From the NCBI RefSeq assembly GCF_017353175.1, contig NZ_JAFMYW010000002.1, positions 868,001 to 932,000 of the forward strand: DNA of 64,000 nucleotides, given 5' to 3'. Below, piece after piece: positions 1 to 8,587 of this stretch; within the stretch, counting starts at the first letter, position 1; each line of letters opens with the position of its first letter. The notes below the pieces were generated by a model that made no database searches, had not been told where the DNA came from, and saw only the letters and a program-made list of their open reading frames with translations. The stretch is from Fibrella forsythiae. GTDB taxonomy: Bacteria > Bacteroidota > Bacteroidia > Cytophagales > Spirosomataceae. Both the position numbers and the translations under genes were made by a program.

Positions 1-2
1 TA

Positions 3-365
3 TTGCGCGTTAACAGTCCATTGCCAATTATTGCCGACGAAAGTTGCATTGTTGAAACGGATGTTGCCCGCTGCGCCGATTATTTCCACGGTATAAACAT
101 TAAACTCACCAAGTGTGGTGGCCTTACGCCCGCCCGCCGTATGGTGGCCGAAGCCCGCCAGCATGGGCTGAGTGTGATGGTTGGTTGCATGACTGAGTCG
201 AGCGTAGGGATTTCGGCCATTGCGCAGCTGCTCCCCTTACTCGATTATGTAGATATGGACGGATCGTTGCTTATCAACAACGACCCGGCTATCGGCGTCA
301 CCTTTGATTTTGGTCAGGTACGTTACGCTGCAGAGAATGGCACCGGCGCTGCGTTGCTCGGGTAA
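3..365 (+). CDS. Enolase-superfamily dipeptide epimerase (L-Ala-D/L-Glu epimerase-like), 3' part only
   Basis: The gene enters from the left edge; only the last 120 codons are visible and the true start lies outside. The fragment has features of the C-terminal barrel of muconate-lactonizing/dipeptide epimerase enzymes: an ADES motif with metal-binding acid, a NIKLTKCGG strand with the barrel lysine, and a GCMTESSVG strand, the latter typical of L-Ala-D/L-Glu epimerases. These act in the cytoplasm on dipeptides released from peptidoglycan turnover. Other members of the superfamily (mandelate racemase, sugar-acid dehydratases) remain possible because the substrate loops are missing. It ends 56 bases before the next gene on the same strand, so the two may be co-transcribed. 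Confidence 0.8.
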   Translation: MRVNSPLPIIADESCIVETDVARCADYFHGINIKLTKCGGLTPARRMVAEARQHGLSVMVGCMTESSVGISAIAQLLPLLDYVDMDGSLLINNDPAIGVTFDFGQVRYAAENGTGAALLG

Positions 366-421
366 AATTGGGTGAGAAGTAACGTATACACGTATCGAAA
401 TTCGTTTTGAGTCAACTAATT

Positions 422-1501
422 ATGTCTTCATCCGCGCCAGGTACGTTGGCCGCTTTTCAGATCGATCACATGCCCGATCGAACGATTGACCATCAGGGGC
501 AGTCGTATCTGTTTTTCTCAGGTACGTCTTACCTCGGTATGGTGCAGCACCCGGCTATGCACGCGCTATTGGCAGAAGGGTTATCACGATACGGCCTGCA
601 TTTTGGTTCGTCGAGGAATGGCAATCTGCAACTCCAGGTGTTTGCCGAAGCAGAAGCCAAACTCGCCGCGTTGGTTGAGGCACCGGCGGCCCTGACTGTC
701 TCGTCAGGCATGCTGGCCGGGCAGGTCGTAGTTGATTGGCTGGCCAGTGTTGTTGGCCCAGATGCGGTAGGGTATCAGGCACCGGGTACACATCCCGCCC
801 TGTGGCATCCGTTGCTGAAAGCGCATGTCAATCCGTTTACACAGCCAGCCGGAACGAGTTGTCCGGCCTATGTACTGGCTAATTCGGTGGATGCGATCCG
901 GTCAAAAACATATTCGTTCAACTGGCTCGCGGCACTGCCGACAGACCAACTCATCTATCTGGTCGTCGATGACTCGCATGGATTGGGCATTCTGAATAAT
1001 GGACGGGGGATCTGGTCGCAACTGACCGAACAGTTAACGAACCACCCAAACGTGAAGCTGATCGTGACGGCGTCGCTGGCTAAAGCTATGGGTTTGCCGG
1101 GCGGGGTTATTTTCAGTGATCCGGGCACGTTGGCATCGCTGCGGCAAACAGCTTATTTCGGGGCCTGCTCGCCCATGCCACCGGCCTATGCGCACGCTTA
1201 CGTTCAATCGGGTAATCTGTATGCAGACGCCTATAAACGGCTGGCCCGGAATCTGGCACTTGCCCGCCAACTGCTGATACCAACGCGCTTGTTCCAGCAG
1301 GCTGAAGGCTACCCGGTTTTTTATACCGACCACGACGAAATAGCCCCTTATTTACTCGGGAAAGGTATATTCGTGTATTCATTCGCCTATCCAACCGCCG
1401 CCGACAAAGCAAATACCCGCGTGGTTATCAGTGCCTACCATACACCCGATGACTTGGCTGAGATAGCCTTTTATGCAAAGGAATTTGCCCGGTCGCTGTA
1501 G
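422..1501 (+). CDS. PLP-dependent aminotransferase class I/II, 8-amino-7-oxononanoate synthase-like
   Basis: A fold-type I pyridoxal-phosphate enzyme of about 359 residues resembling the alpha-oxoamine synthase group (BioF/KBL). Visible motifs are the SSGMLAGQ cofactor-binding stretch, VVDDSHGLGILN with the aspartate that contacts the pyridine ring, and SLAKAMGLPGG with the Schiff-base lysine. It is slightly shorter than classical BioF, and no other biotin gene is nearby, so the acyl donor is unknown. A TTG at 407 would give five extra residues; I prefer the ATG at 422, though neither has a clear Shine-Dalgarno. It follows the epimerase gene closely and may be co-transcribed with it. Confidence 0.8.
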   Translation: MSSSAPGTLAAFQIDHMPDRTIDHQGQSYLFFSGTSYLGMVQHPAMHALLAEGLSRYGLHFGSSRNGNLQLQVFAEAEAKLAALVEAPAALTVSSGMLAGQVVVDWLASVVGPDAVGYQAPGTHPALWHPLLKAHVNPFTQPAGTSCPAYVLANSVDAIRSKTYSFNWLAALPTDQLIYLVVDDSHGLGILNNGRGIWSQLTEQLTNHPNVKLIVTASLAKAMGLPGGVIFSDPGTLASLRQTAYFGACSPMPPAYAHAYVQSGNLYADAYKRLARNLALARQLLIPTRLFQQAEGYPVFYTDHDEIAPYLLGKGIFVYSFAYPTAADKANTRVVISAYHTPDDLAEIAFYAKEFARSL

Positions 1502-1651
1502 CTGACCAGGTTCCTGGGCCACAAAATAGTTTCGTTAAACGCTTCCCACAGAATAGAATCGTGCGTATAAATTTTTGTACTTCATGTATGGAATATGCGC
1601 CGGTTCGTTATCAATGGAAAAATAGCCGGTTTAATCCCCCTGTCAAGCGCC

Positions 1652-2176
1652 ATGAAGACACTTACACCTGCTCAAGTAGATCAACTCCGCACCCATCTGT
1701 ATAAGTCTGGTGCAACGCCCTCGCAGGCATCGTCGCTACTACCTCTATTCAGCCAGGAAGTAGAGCATTTTATGTGGATTGGCTTACCGTTCGAGGTAGC
1801 CCTTGATAAAGTAGAGCTGGAAGCAGAACATAACCCTGTCCGTTACCTGCGCGAAAAACACGCCAATGCACTGGTTATGCCCGAAGAGCAGCTGAACGAG
1901 CTTGATCTTGACGAGATCGTGTTTGCTAATCGTAACCGTGCTTACGGAGCCTACGATTTACGCAAGGCGTATAACCGTGCCGTGGTGAATGCGCTGCTGA
2001 TGACGCTTGGGTTAGTACTGATGATTCTGGCTGCTATGGAAGCATACCAGCAGGGAAAATGGGTATATGCCAGTTGGGGGGGAGGCGCCTGGATCGCCGG
2101 CATTTTCCTGGTTGCGTTCTCTGCTTTCCGGTTCTACGTAGAGCGCATTACGCTGGTTATGACCGAAAATCGTTAA
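1652..2176 (+). CDS. Membrane protein with a TonB-like N-terminal motif but no TonB periplasmic domain
   Basis: About 174 residues with two hydrophobic segments in the C-terminal half. Just before the first comes FANRNRAYGAYDLRKAYNR, which closely resembles the short cytoplasmic box (NKxKAYGAYxLRKxY) that starts Bacteroidota TonB proteins. The protein then ends after a second membrane span and has no proline-rich stalk or C-terminal TonB domain. The first 80 or so residues are soluble and charged. The ATG at 1652 is chosen; an ATG at 1595 would add 19 residues and lies 20 bases past a TAnnTTTG-like element, so it cannot be excluded. The lytic transglycosylase gene begins 42 bases downstream. 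Function unknown. Confidence 0.65.
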   Translation: MKTLTPAQVDQLRTHLYKSGATPSQASSLLPLFSQEVEHFMWIGLPFEVALDKVELEAEHNPVRYLREKHANALVMPEEQLNELDLDEIVFANRNRAYGAYDLRKAYNRAVVNALLMTLGLVLMILAAMEAYQQGKWVYASWGGGAWIAGIFLVAFSAFRFYVERITLVMTENR

Positions 2177-2218
2177 TACTCCTTAACGCTGGACACTATT
2201 TCTACTTGAGGAGACGTT

Positions 2219-3040
2219 ATGTCTATTCACCAAGTAGAGTATGTCTTGCTTAAAAAAATTGGTTTCTCCTTGCTGATGGCGCTTGCCCGGCCTGTTGCTG
2301 CTGCTGCCACCAAAATCACCACCGCGCCGCTTGCGCCTAAAGAAAACTCCAGAGAACAGCCTGTAATTTTGGCTGTTAATAACCTGGCCGCAACACTGAC
2401 CGGACCTGCCTGGCCCGACGGTTACAGTCTGATACCGGCCGAAAGTGAGTTTCCATTGCTCGACGTGAACTTTTGCGGAGAAGCCATGCCACTCGATCAG
2501 GCCGATGTGGTGTCGCGCTGGAAGCACGTTTTTACACTCTTCAGGCCGCAATCGCCGAAGATAGACGCGCTCCAGAAACAGGCAGATGCTTTCTTTCCCA
2601 TGGTTGATTCAACCCTGGCAGCGTATGATATTCCGGCTGATTTTCGCTATATTCCTCTGGCTGAGAGCGGTTTGAAAGCAAAGGCAGTATCGCCGAAAGG
2701 AGCAGGTGGCTATTGGCAACTGATGCCGGCTACGGCCCGTGAACTCGGTCTGAAAGTGGGAGGGAAACACGACGAACGCTTCAACGCCCAGAAAGCGACT
2801 GCCGCCGCCTGCAAGTACCTTCGTAAATTATACGATCAGTTCGGCTCCTGGTCGCTGGTTGCTGCGGCGTATAATGTGGGGCCCGGTTACGTTAAAGCAC
2901 AATTGAAAAAACAGGCCGACTGCAGCTATTACCAGATGAAGCTCCCCCGCGAGACACGGTACTATCTGTTCCGGGTATTGCTCTACAAAGAGGTTCTTTC
3001 CCGCCCTACCGATTACACGGCTTTTCTGACGGGAGTATAG
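2219..3040 (+). CDS. Secreted lytic transglycosylase (SLT/GH23 domain)
   Basis: 273 residues starting with a signal-peptide-like segment ending in Ala residues near position 30. The C-terminal half (about 125-260) is a GH23 soluble lytic transglycosylase domain: YIPLAESGLK with the catalytic glutamate at about 149, GAGGYWQLMPATARELGL, and AAAYNVGPGYV. Such enzymes cleave the MurNAc-GlcNAc bond of peptidoglycan with 1,6-anhydro ring formation, in the periplasm or at the outer membrane. There is no LysM repeat, so it is shorter than MltD. A purine-rich GAGGAG at 2208-2213, six bases before the ATG, supports the start. It lies 42 bases behind the TonB-like stub. Confidence 0.88.
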   Translation: MSIHQVEYVLLKKIGFSLLMALARPVAAAATKITTAPLAPKENSREQPVILAVNNLAATLTGPAWPDGYSLIPAESEFPLLDVNFCGEAMPLDQADVVSRWKHVFTLFRPQSPKIDALQKQADAFFPMVDSTLAAYDIPADFRYIPLAESGLKAKAVSPKGAGGYWQLMPATARELGLKVGGKHDERFNAQKATAAACKYLRKLYDQFGSWSLVAAAYNVGPGYVKAQLKKQADCSYYQMKLPRETRYYLFRVLLYKEVLSRPTDYTAFLTGV

Positions 3041-3148
3041 ACGATTTGGGATGTCGGATTGGAGATTTTGGATTTGCTTCGTTGCTTCGCTTACTACAGT
3101 TATGAAACTAAGCCAAGCAAATTACCAATCGCGACATCCCAAATCTGT

Positions 3149-3601
3149 TTATTGCTTTGCCTGAACGGGTAGGTCTTCCAGTTGGGCGTAGCTAAGCTTC
3201 CAGTTTTCGTCGGCGCCTTTTTTCCAGAGGAGTACAAAGTTGCCTTTACCGAAACCACTTGGTTCGCCCGGAGCTTCCGGAGCAACATCGACCGAGAACG
3301 TACCTGCTTCGTAACCAATCTGAGTGTCTGCTACCGTACTGACGGTGCTGGTTTTCAGGTTGCTGATGGTTGGCAGCGTGGCGCGGACCCATTTTTCTGC
3401 TACTTCCGACTTGCCGGTAAAGCGGGTGTCGCCCTGCAGAAACTGAACGTTATCGTCGAGCATGGCGACAACCTTGTCAGTTTCTTTATTGTTCCAGGCT
3501 TGAATGAATTGCTGATTTAAGGCACCTACATCGGTAGGTTCGTTCTTCTTGCACGAGGCAAATAACAGAACAAATGCTAGGAATGGGATGATCGTCTTCA
3601 T
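3149..3601 (-). CDS. NTF2-like/DUF4440-type lipoprotein
   Basis: 150 residues. The start at 3601 gives a clean lipoprotein signal: basic N-terminus, hydrophobic core, and lipobox LFASC. An upstream in-frame start at 3673 would bury the signal and is rejected. The mature part (ALNQQFIQAWNNKETDKVVAML, then FTGKSEVAEKW and WKLSYAQLEDLP) has the pattern of the SnoaL/DUF4440 NTF2-like fold, a cone-shaped pocket domain that binds small ligands or is catalytic. Substrate unknown. It lies just downstream of the glycine-zipper gene on the same strand (80-base gap) and converges with the transglycosylase. Confidence 0.75.
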   Translation of the reverse strand: MKTIIPFLAFVLLFASCKKNEPTDVGALNQQFIQAWNNKETDKVVAMLDDNVQFLQGDTRFTGKSEVAEKWVRATLPTISNLKTSTVSTVADTQIGYEAGTFSVDVAPEAPGEPSGFGKGNFVLLWKKGADENWKLSYAQLEDLPVQAKQ

Positions 3602-3681
3602 AGGAAATGGTGTTTTACGTTGAGAATACTTTTCGCCCCTGCGCGCGCAGAAAGAGCGCGCAGGGGTAGGCAATAGACGGG

Positions 3682-4206
3682 TTACCAGCTTTTACGACGA
3701 TATTCCGATGTTGGATAGGCCGTATTTGGATCACCATATGAGGTGTTCAGTAGAAAGCCGTTGCGTACCAGTGGCACTGTAACCGGTTCCGGCGCAGTTA
3801 ACACCGAGTTCTGTGCCGTAGCCGTTGACACCTTACTGATAGGTTCAACTTTGCGTACACTTGCGTTCCGATTCGACGTACCTGAGCGGAGTTCGCGATT
3901 CTCGGTTGCGGTACGTGCGGCAAACTCGCGATCTTCAGCGGCACGTGCCGCAGCGGCGGCTTTTTTATGCCGGTTGTCGATCACCTTACCAATACCATAA
4001 CCAGCGGCAGCCCCGACGGCTAATCCTACACCGGCTCCTACTTTGCGGTCGCGTTTATTGATGATGGCCCCCGCTACACCACCTACACCAGCACCGATGG
4101 CTGTACCTTTGGCTTCTGGATTCCACTTCCGTTGGGCCTGGGCAAATGGACTAACGAAAAGACCTACTAAAAGGGCCAGAGCTATAATACGTTGATTCGT
4201 TTTCAT
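3682..4206 (-). CDS. Secreted glycine-zipper (YMGG-like) envelope protein
   Basis: 174 residues with an N-terminal signal peptide ending after AQA (near 25). Residues 35-80 contain a glycine-zipper block (GTAIGAGVGGVAGAIINKRDR, then GAGVGLAVGAAAGYGIGK), the pattern of YMGG/Rick_17kDa proteins that insert in or associate with the outer membrane. An Ala/Arg/Glu-rich helical segment (KKAAAAARAAEDREFAART) and a low-complexity tail follow. No catalytic residues are evident; a structural envelope role is inferred. It precedes the NTF2-like lipoprotein on the same strand. Confidence 0.75.
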   Translation of the reverse strand: MKTNQRIIALALLVGLFVSPFAQAQRKWNPEAKGTAIGAGVGGVAGAIINKRDRKVGAGVGLAVGAAAGYGIGKVIDNRHKKAAAAARAAEDREFAARTATENRELRSGTSNRNASVRKVEPISKVSTATAQNSVLTAPEPVTVPLVRNGFLLNTSYGDPNTAYPTSEYRRKSW

Positions 4207-4481
4207 CTCTACAGTTGTTTAAGCGTGAATAACTACTCGTTTGATCTTGGACAGAAAGCTGTTCTCAAGGTTTAAACAATTACTTGTTCATGCCCATATT
4301 CAACGTAGGATAAGTGCTGATTGTTTGTAATCCGAGGCAACGTACCTGGATGTTTATCAGCATCACTCTTTGTTCGGCAGCGGTCATATATATCACAAAC
4401 CCCCGTTCAATTACCCATGCTATATCGTGGTAATTGACCGGGGGATTATGTAATACCTATATATAATGTACTGGATATCAG

Positions 4482-7130
4482 TTATTCGAGCATTTTTAGT
4501 AGCTCATTTAGTTTCAATAAGGCCTCGATAGGCGTGAGGCGATTAACATCAATGGTGCGGAGCTTATCTTTAATGGCTTCTGATTTGGGGTCACCCGCTT
4601 CGATGATGCGCAGGGCCAGTTCACGCTCGGTACCTGAACCCGCTTCCCGTATTGCCTCTTTATTGCCTTCACGTTGGTGTGAGGCCTCCAGTTGAGTCAG
4701 AATTTGCCCCGCCCGCTTCACCACGCTACCTGGCATGCCGGCCATTTGGGCTACGTGAATACCAAACGAGTGCTCAGAACCTCCTTCTTTTAGTTTACGC
4801 AGGAAAATGACCTTGTTGCCCACTTCCTTTACTGCTACATTGTAGTTCCGGATGCGGGGCAGATCGGCGGCCAGATCGTTAAGCTCGTGGTAATGTGTAG
4901 CAAAAAGCGTTTTTGGCCGGCAATCGGTGTTGTGCATATACTCGGTAATGGCCCAGGCAATCGAGACGCCGTCATAGGTGCTGGTGCCTCGTCCGATTTC
5001 GTCCATCAAGACCAAACTGCGCTCGCTGAGGTTGTTTAGGATGCTGGCCGTTTCGGTCATCTCAACCATGAACGTACTCTCTCCCCGCGACAGGTTATCG
5101 CTGGCACCTACCCGCGTGAAAATTTTGTCGACAATCCCGATCTCGGCAGACGAGGCAGGTACGAAACTACCAGCCTGCGCCATCAGCACAATTAGCGCTA
5201 CCTGCCGCAGCAGTGCCGACTTGCCCGCCATATTGGGGCCGGTGATGACAATAATCTGCTGCGTCTCATCGTCCAGATGAACGTCGTTGGGTACGTAGGG
5301 TTCGCCGGGGGGCAGTTGCTGTTCAATGACCGGGTGACGGCCGTCCTTGATTGTCAGTGCTTTGCTGTCGTTCAGTTCGGGGCGAACATATTTGTTCCTG
5401 ACCGCCACTTTGGCAAATGACGACAAAACATCGAGGACCGAGATCACACGGGCATTTTGCTGAATGGCCGCGACATATTCGCCGGTAGCCGCCACGAGTT
5501 CACTGAACATCCGGGTTTCAATGCTGAAAATCTGGTCTTCGGCATTCAGGATCTTCTCTTCGTACTCTTTCAGTTCAGGCGTAATGTACCGCTCGGCGTT
5601 CACCAGCGTCTGTTTCCGAATCCAGTCGTCGGGCACGCGGTTTTTGTGGGCGTTGGTCACTTCCAGGTAGTAGCCAAACACCTTGTTGTAGGCGATCTTA
5701 AGCGAGCTGATGCCCGTGCGCTGCACTTCGCGATCCTGCAACTGCAAGAGGTATTCTTTGCCCGAATAGGCCAGCTTGTGTAACTCATCAAGCTCTTCGT
5801 TGATACCCGTACGGATCATGTTACCCTGTGTTGACAAGACCGGTGGGTCGTCGCGAAGTTCAGCTTCGATGCGATCGAGCAGAAAGGTCAGGGGATTAAG
5901 TTGATCAGCATATTTTTTCAGGCTTGGCGCCTCCGGTTTCTGGCTCAGTGCCGTAATCAGCATTTCCTTGATGGGCAACACATGCTGCAACGAACGTTTC
6001 AACTGCACCATCTCGCGTGGATTAATGCGGCGTACAGCCACTTTCGAAACGAGTCGCTCCAGATCACCAATCTGTTTCAGATGCGCCAGCATAGTCTCCA
6101 GCAGTTCATCATCTTCATGAAGTAGCGTCACCAGATTCAGCCGCTCGTCGATCAGGGCGCGGTCTTTCAGCGGCAACATCAGCCATTTGCGCAACAGCCT
6201 GGCGCCCATCGGCGTCACCGTCTGATCAAGAATCTGAATCAGGGGAATACCGCCCTCCTGTTGTGCGGCCACGAGTTCAAGGTTGCGGATCGTGAACCGG
6301 TCGAGCCAAACGTACCTGTCTTCTTCCAGCCGTGTAACGCGCTGAATGTGTTGCAGGTCTTTATGCTCTGTTTCATTAAGGTAGTGCAGAATGACCCCGG
6401 CCGCAATAATGCCGTCGGGCAGGCCATCAATGCCGAAGCCCTTCAGCGAGGTTGTCTGAAAATGTTGCCGGAGGTAGTTATAGCCAAAATCATACGTGAA
6501 CGCCCAGTCTTCGAGCGTGAACGTGTGAAATTTATCGCCGAACAGGGTGCCAAACTCCGCCCGGTTCCGTTTGCAATACAGCACCTCTGAGGGGTTGAAG
6601 CTCTGAAGTAACTTATCAATGTAAGCCGCGTTTCCCTGCGACGCCAGAAATTCACCCGTCGAGATATCGAGAAACGAAATGCCAAATTCGTCGACTCCTT
6701 TACCAAAATGGACGGCGGCCAGGTAGTTATTTCGGCGTGTGTCCAGTACGTTGTCATTGAATGACACTCCCGGCGTAACCAGTTCGGTAACACCCCGTTT
6801 TACAATGCCTTTGGCCATGGCCGGGTCTTCGAGCTGGTCGCAGATGGCTACACGCTCGCCCGCCCGAACGAGCTTAGGCAGGTGAGTGTCAAGGGAGTGG
6901 TGCGGGAACCCGGCAAGTTCTTCGTTCGATCCACCGTTGTTGCGTTTGGTGAGGGTGATGCCCAGAATACGGCTGGCTTTTACGGCATCTTCTCCAAATG
7001 TTTCGTAAAAGTCTCCAACCCGAAAGAGAAGCAGCGCACCGGGGTATTTGGCTTTTACCTGGTTGAACTGCTTGTTAAGCGGCGTTTCTTTGGCGGGTTT
7101 TTGAGGCTTGTTGGGGGTGATCGTCTTCAC
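4482..7130 (-). CDS. mutS: DNA mismatch repair protein MutS
   Basis: 882 residues, normal length for MutS, which binds mispaired or unpaired bases as a dimer and recruits MutL using ATP. The mismatch-reading motif GDFYETFGEDA is present with Phe41 and Glu43. The connector, lever and clamp domains follow (about 130-600), then the ABC-type ATPase with Walker A GPNMAGKSALLRQ (near 630), signature FMVEMTETA, Walker B LVLMDEIGRGTSTYDG and the switch histidine in FATHYHEL. The C-terminal helix-turn-helix dimer segment is intact. All key residues are present. It stands alone, divergent from the SpoU methyltransferase. Confidence 0.97.
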   Translation of the reverse strand: MKTITPNKPQKPAKETPLNKQFNQVKAKYPGALLLFRVGDFYETFGEDAVKASRILGITLTKRNNGGSNEELAGFPHHSLDTHLPKLVRAGERVAICDQLEDPAMAKGIVKRGVTELVTPGVSFNDNVLDTRRNNYLAAVHFGKGVDEFGISFLDISTGEFLASQGNAAYIDKLLQSFNPSEVLYCKRNRAEFGTLFGDKFHTFTLEDWAFTYDFGYNYLRQHFQTTSLKGFGIDGLPDGIIAAGVILHYLNETEHKDLQHIQRVTRLEEDRYVWLDRFTIRNLELVAAQQEGGIPLIQILDQTVTPMGARLLRKWLMLPLKDRALIDERLNLVTLLHEDDELLETMLAHLKQIGDLERLVSKVAVRRINPREMVQLKRSLQHVLPIKEMLITALSQKPEAPSLKKYADQLNPLTFLLDRIEAELRDDPPVLSTQGNMIRTGINEELDELHKLAYSGKEYLLQLQDREVQRTGISSLKIAYNKVFGYYLEVTNAHKNRVPDDWIRKQTLVNAERYITPELKEYEEKILNAEDQIFSIETRMFSELVAATGEYVAAIQQNARVISVLDVLSSFAKVAVRNKYVRPELNDSKALTIKDGRHPVIEQQLPPGEPYVPNDVHLDDETQQIIVITGPNMAGKSALLRQVALIVLMAQAGSFVPASSAEIGIVDKIFTRVGASDNLSRGESTFMVEMTETASILNNLSERSLVLMDEIGRGTSTYDGVSIAWAITEYMHNTDCRPKTLFATHYHELNDLAADLPRIRNYNVAVKEVGNKVIFLRKLKEGGSEHSFGIHVAQMAGMPGSVVKRAGQILTQLEASHQREGNKEAIREAGSGTERELALRIIEAGDPKSEAIKDKLRTIDVNRLTPIEALLKLNELLKMLE

Positions 7131-7284
7131 TAAAATTGGCTACAGTAGTTTAAACAAATTTAGCCAATTTAGAGCGGGAAAGGAAGCCTTGACACCAACA
7201 TGAGGCAGCAGCGGATAACGAAGATTATGCGCCGCCGTGATACTAATCACTGGCTACACCTATTCTCTGTTGTTTCTTTGCCCC

Positions 7285-7827
7285 ATGAATAGTCCACGCA
7301 AAGTAAGCCTTGAGGAATTGAACCGCCTGTCTGTCGATGAGTTCAAAGAGGCGGAGAAATTCCCCTATTGCCTGTTACTCGACGATATTCGCAGTTTGAA
7401 TAACGTAGGGTCTGTCTTCAGAACGGCTGATGCGTTTCGAGTGGATACGCTTTATCTGTGTGGTATTACGGGAACGCCCCCCCACCGCGATATTACCAAA
7501 ACGGCGATCGGGGCCACAGAGTCGGTCAATTGGCAATATGCTTCTGACATAGAGGCGCTTATCGCTGAGCTGCGGTCAAAGGATTACCTGATTGTTGCCG
7601 TTGAGCAGGCAGAAGGAAGCACCCTGCTGCCTCATTTTATACCAGATTCTGCTAAACGATACGCATTTGTTTTTGGGAACGAGGTGATGGGCGTACGCGA
7701 GAGCGTGGTGGTCGGAGCTGATTATGTAGTTGAAATACCGCAATTTGGTACTAAACATTCATTAAATATCGCTGTTACAGCTGGAGTTGTCTGCTACGAT
7801 TTCGTCAATAAGATAACAAAAACTTAA
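7285..7827 (+). CDS. SpoU/TrmH-family RNA 2'-O-methyltransferase
   Basis: 180 residues of the SPOUT fold. The three family motifs are visible: motif 1 LDDIRSLNNVGSVFRTADAF, motif 2 FVFGNEVMGV and motif 3 IPQFGTKHSLNIAVTAG, which form the knotted S-adenosylmethionine pocket. Such enzymes methylate a ribose 2'-OH in tRNA or rRNA; the target cannot be told from sequence. No extra RNA-binding domain is present, so it is a short single-domain form. ATG at 7285 is chosen over 7237 because family homology begins there. A TTTCTTTG element ends only four bases before this ATG (see findings), so the mRNA may have almost no leader. Confidence 0.88.
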   Translation: MNSPRKVSLEELNRLSVDEFKEAEKFPYCLLLDDIRSLNNVGSVFRTADAFRVDTLYLCGITGTPPHRDITKTAIGATESVNWQYASDIEALIAELRSKDYLIVAVEQAEGSTLLPHFIPDSAKRYAFVFGNEVMGVRESVVVGADYVVEIPQFGTKHSLNIAVTAGVVCYDFVNKITKT

Positions 7828-7835
7828 CATTAACC

Positions 7836-7868
7836 TTTTGTTTGTCAGATTTTATGCGTATTTCTTTG
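7836..7868 (+). promoter_or_regulatory. Putative Bacteroidota-type promoter for the Lys/Ala-rich protein
   Basis: TTTTG at 7836-7840 (-33 element) is followed after 20 bases by TTTCTTTG at 7861-7868, one mismatch from the -7 consensus TAnnTTTG. The predicted start near 7873-7875 leaves a leader of about 15 bases to the ATG at 7890. Confidence 0.5.
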
Positions 7869-7889
7869 TAGATTTTTCCTTAGACAATC

Positions 7890-8414
7890 ATGGCTAAAAG
7901 CAACAAAAAACAAAACCACACAAAGTCACTGGCGGCAAGCATCGCTACTGCAGTTGAAACAAAAGTATCGGAAGCGGGAGAGGCTACCAAAAAAGTAAAG
8001 AAAACCATTGAGAAGGCGGCCGAAAAACTGGCAAAACGCCTAAGCAAACTGGTTGAAAAAGAAACGAAGCAACTGGCCAAGATCACCGAAAAAGCAGCCA
8101 AAAAGGAAGAGAAGAAAGCACACAAGGATGCAAAGAAAGCTATAAAGAATGCCGTTAAGGCAGAGAAGAACGCATCGCGCACCAAGTCGAAAAAGGAGAA
8201 AGAACAGAAAGCCGCCGCTCCGGCCCTGAAAGCAGTTCCAATGCCGGTTACGTCTACACCACCGGCTCCCAAGGCTGGCCCGCCAGCTGCTGCCAAGCCA
8301 AAGAGTGCGCCTAAGCCTAAAGTGGCCACTCCGCCAACGCGTACACCTGGCACGGCCAGCCAATCCGTTTCAACTGAAACACCCGCTTCACCGGCTGAAG
8401 AAACGGCGAATTAG
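7890..8414 (+). CDS. Lys/Ala-rich, histone H1-like basic protein
   Basis: 174 residues of low-complexity sequence. Residues 20-110 are dense in Lys, Ala and Glu with regular KKxxKKA spacing, so probably one long charged helix. Residues 110-170 form a Pro/Ala/Thr/Lys-rich flexible tail (SAPKPKVATPPTRT). There is no signal peptide or membrane span, so it is cytoplasmic. The composition resembles bacterial histone H1-like nucleoid proteins (AlgP/Hc1 type), but low-complexity resemblance is weak evidence, and RNA- or ribosome-associated roles are equally open. It has its own candidate promoter and a strong terminator at 8448, so it looks like a single-gene unit. Confidence 0.7.
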   Translation: MAKSNKKQNHTKSLAASIATAVETKVSEAGEATKKVKKTIEKAAEKLAKRLSKLVEKETKQLAKITEKAAKKEEKKAHKDAKKAIKNAVKAEKNASRTKSKKEKEQKAAAPALKAVPMPVTSTPPAPKAGPPAAAKPKSAPKPKVATPPTRTPGTASQSVSTETPASPAEETAN

Positions 8415-8447
8415 TGCAGTAATCTACTTTTTAAGTATATTAATATT

Positions 8448-8471
8448 AGCCCGATTTGTCGGGCTTTTTTT
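8448..8471 (+). terminator. Rho-independent terminator after the Lys/Ala-rich gene
   Basis: A 7-bp stem AGCCCGA/TCGGGCT with a TTTG loop, immediately followed by a run of T, 34 bases past the stop codon. Confidence 0.88.
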
Positions 8472-8587
8472 ATTAATAATATATTATCATAATTGGTATG
8501 TGACGGAATCGTATAACTTTACGTCTATAGCCCCGCTCTGATACTCTCCGAGCTACATTTATCCAACCGGATTAAACTCCGTCGCCT

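Noticed and set aside
315-324. CAGGTACGTT resembles a eukaryotic 5' splice site
   Set aside because: The DNA is bacterial, most copies are inside intact reading frames on either strand, and no acceptor pattern accompanies them.
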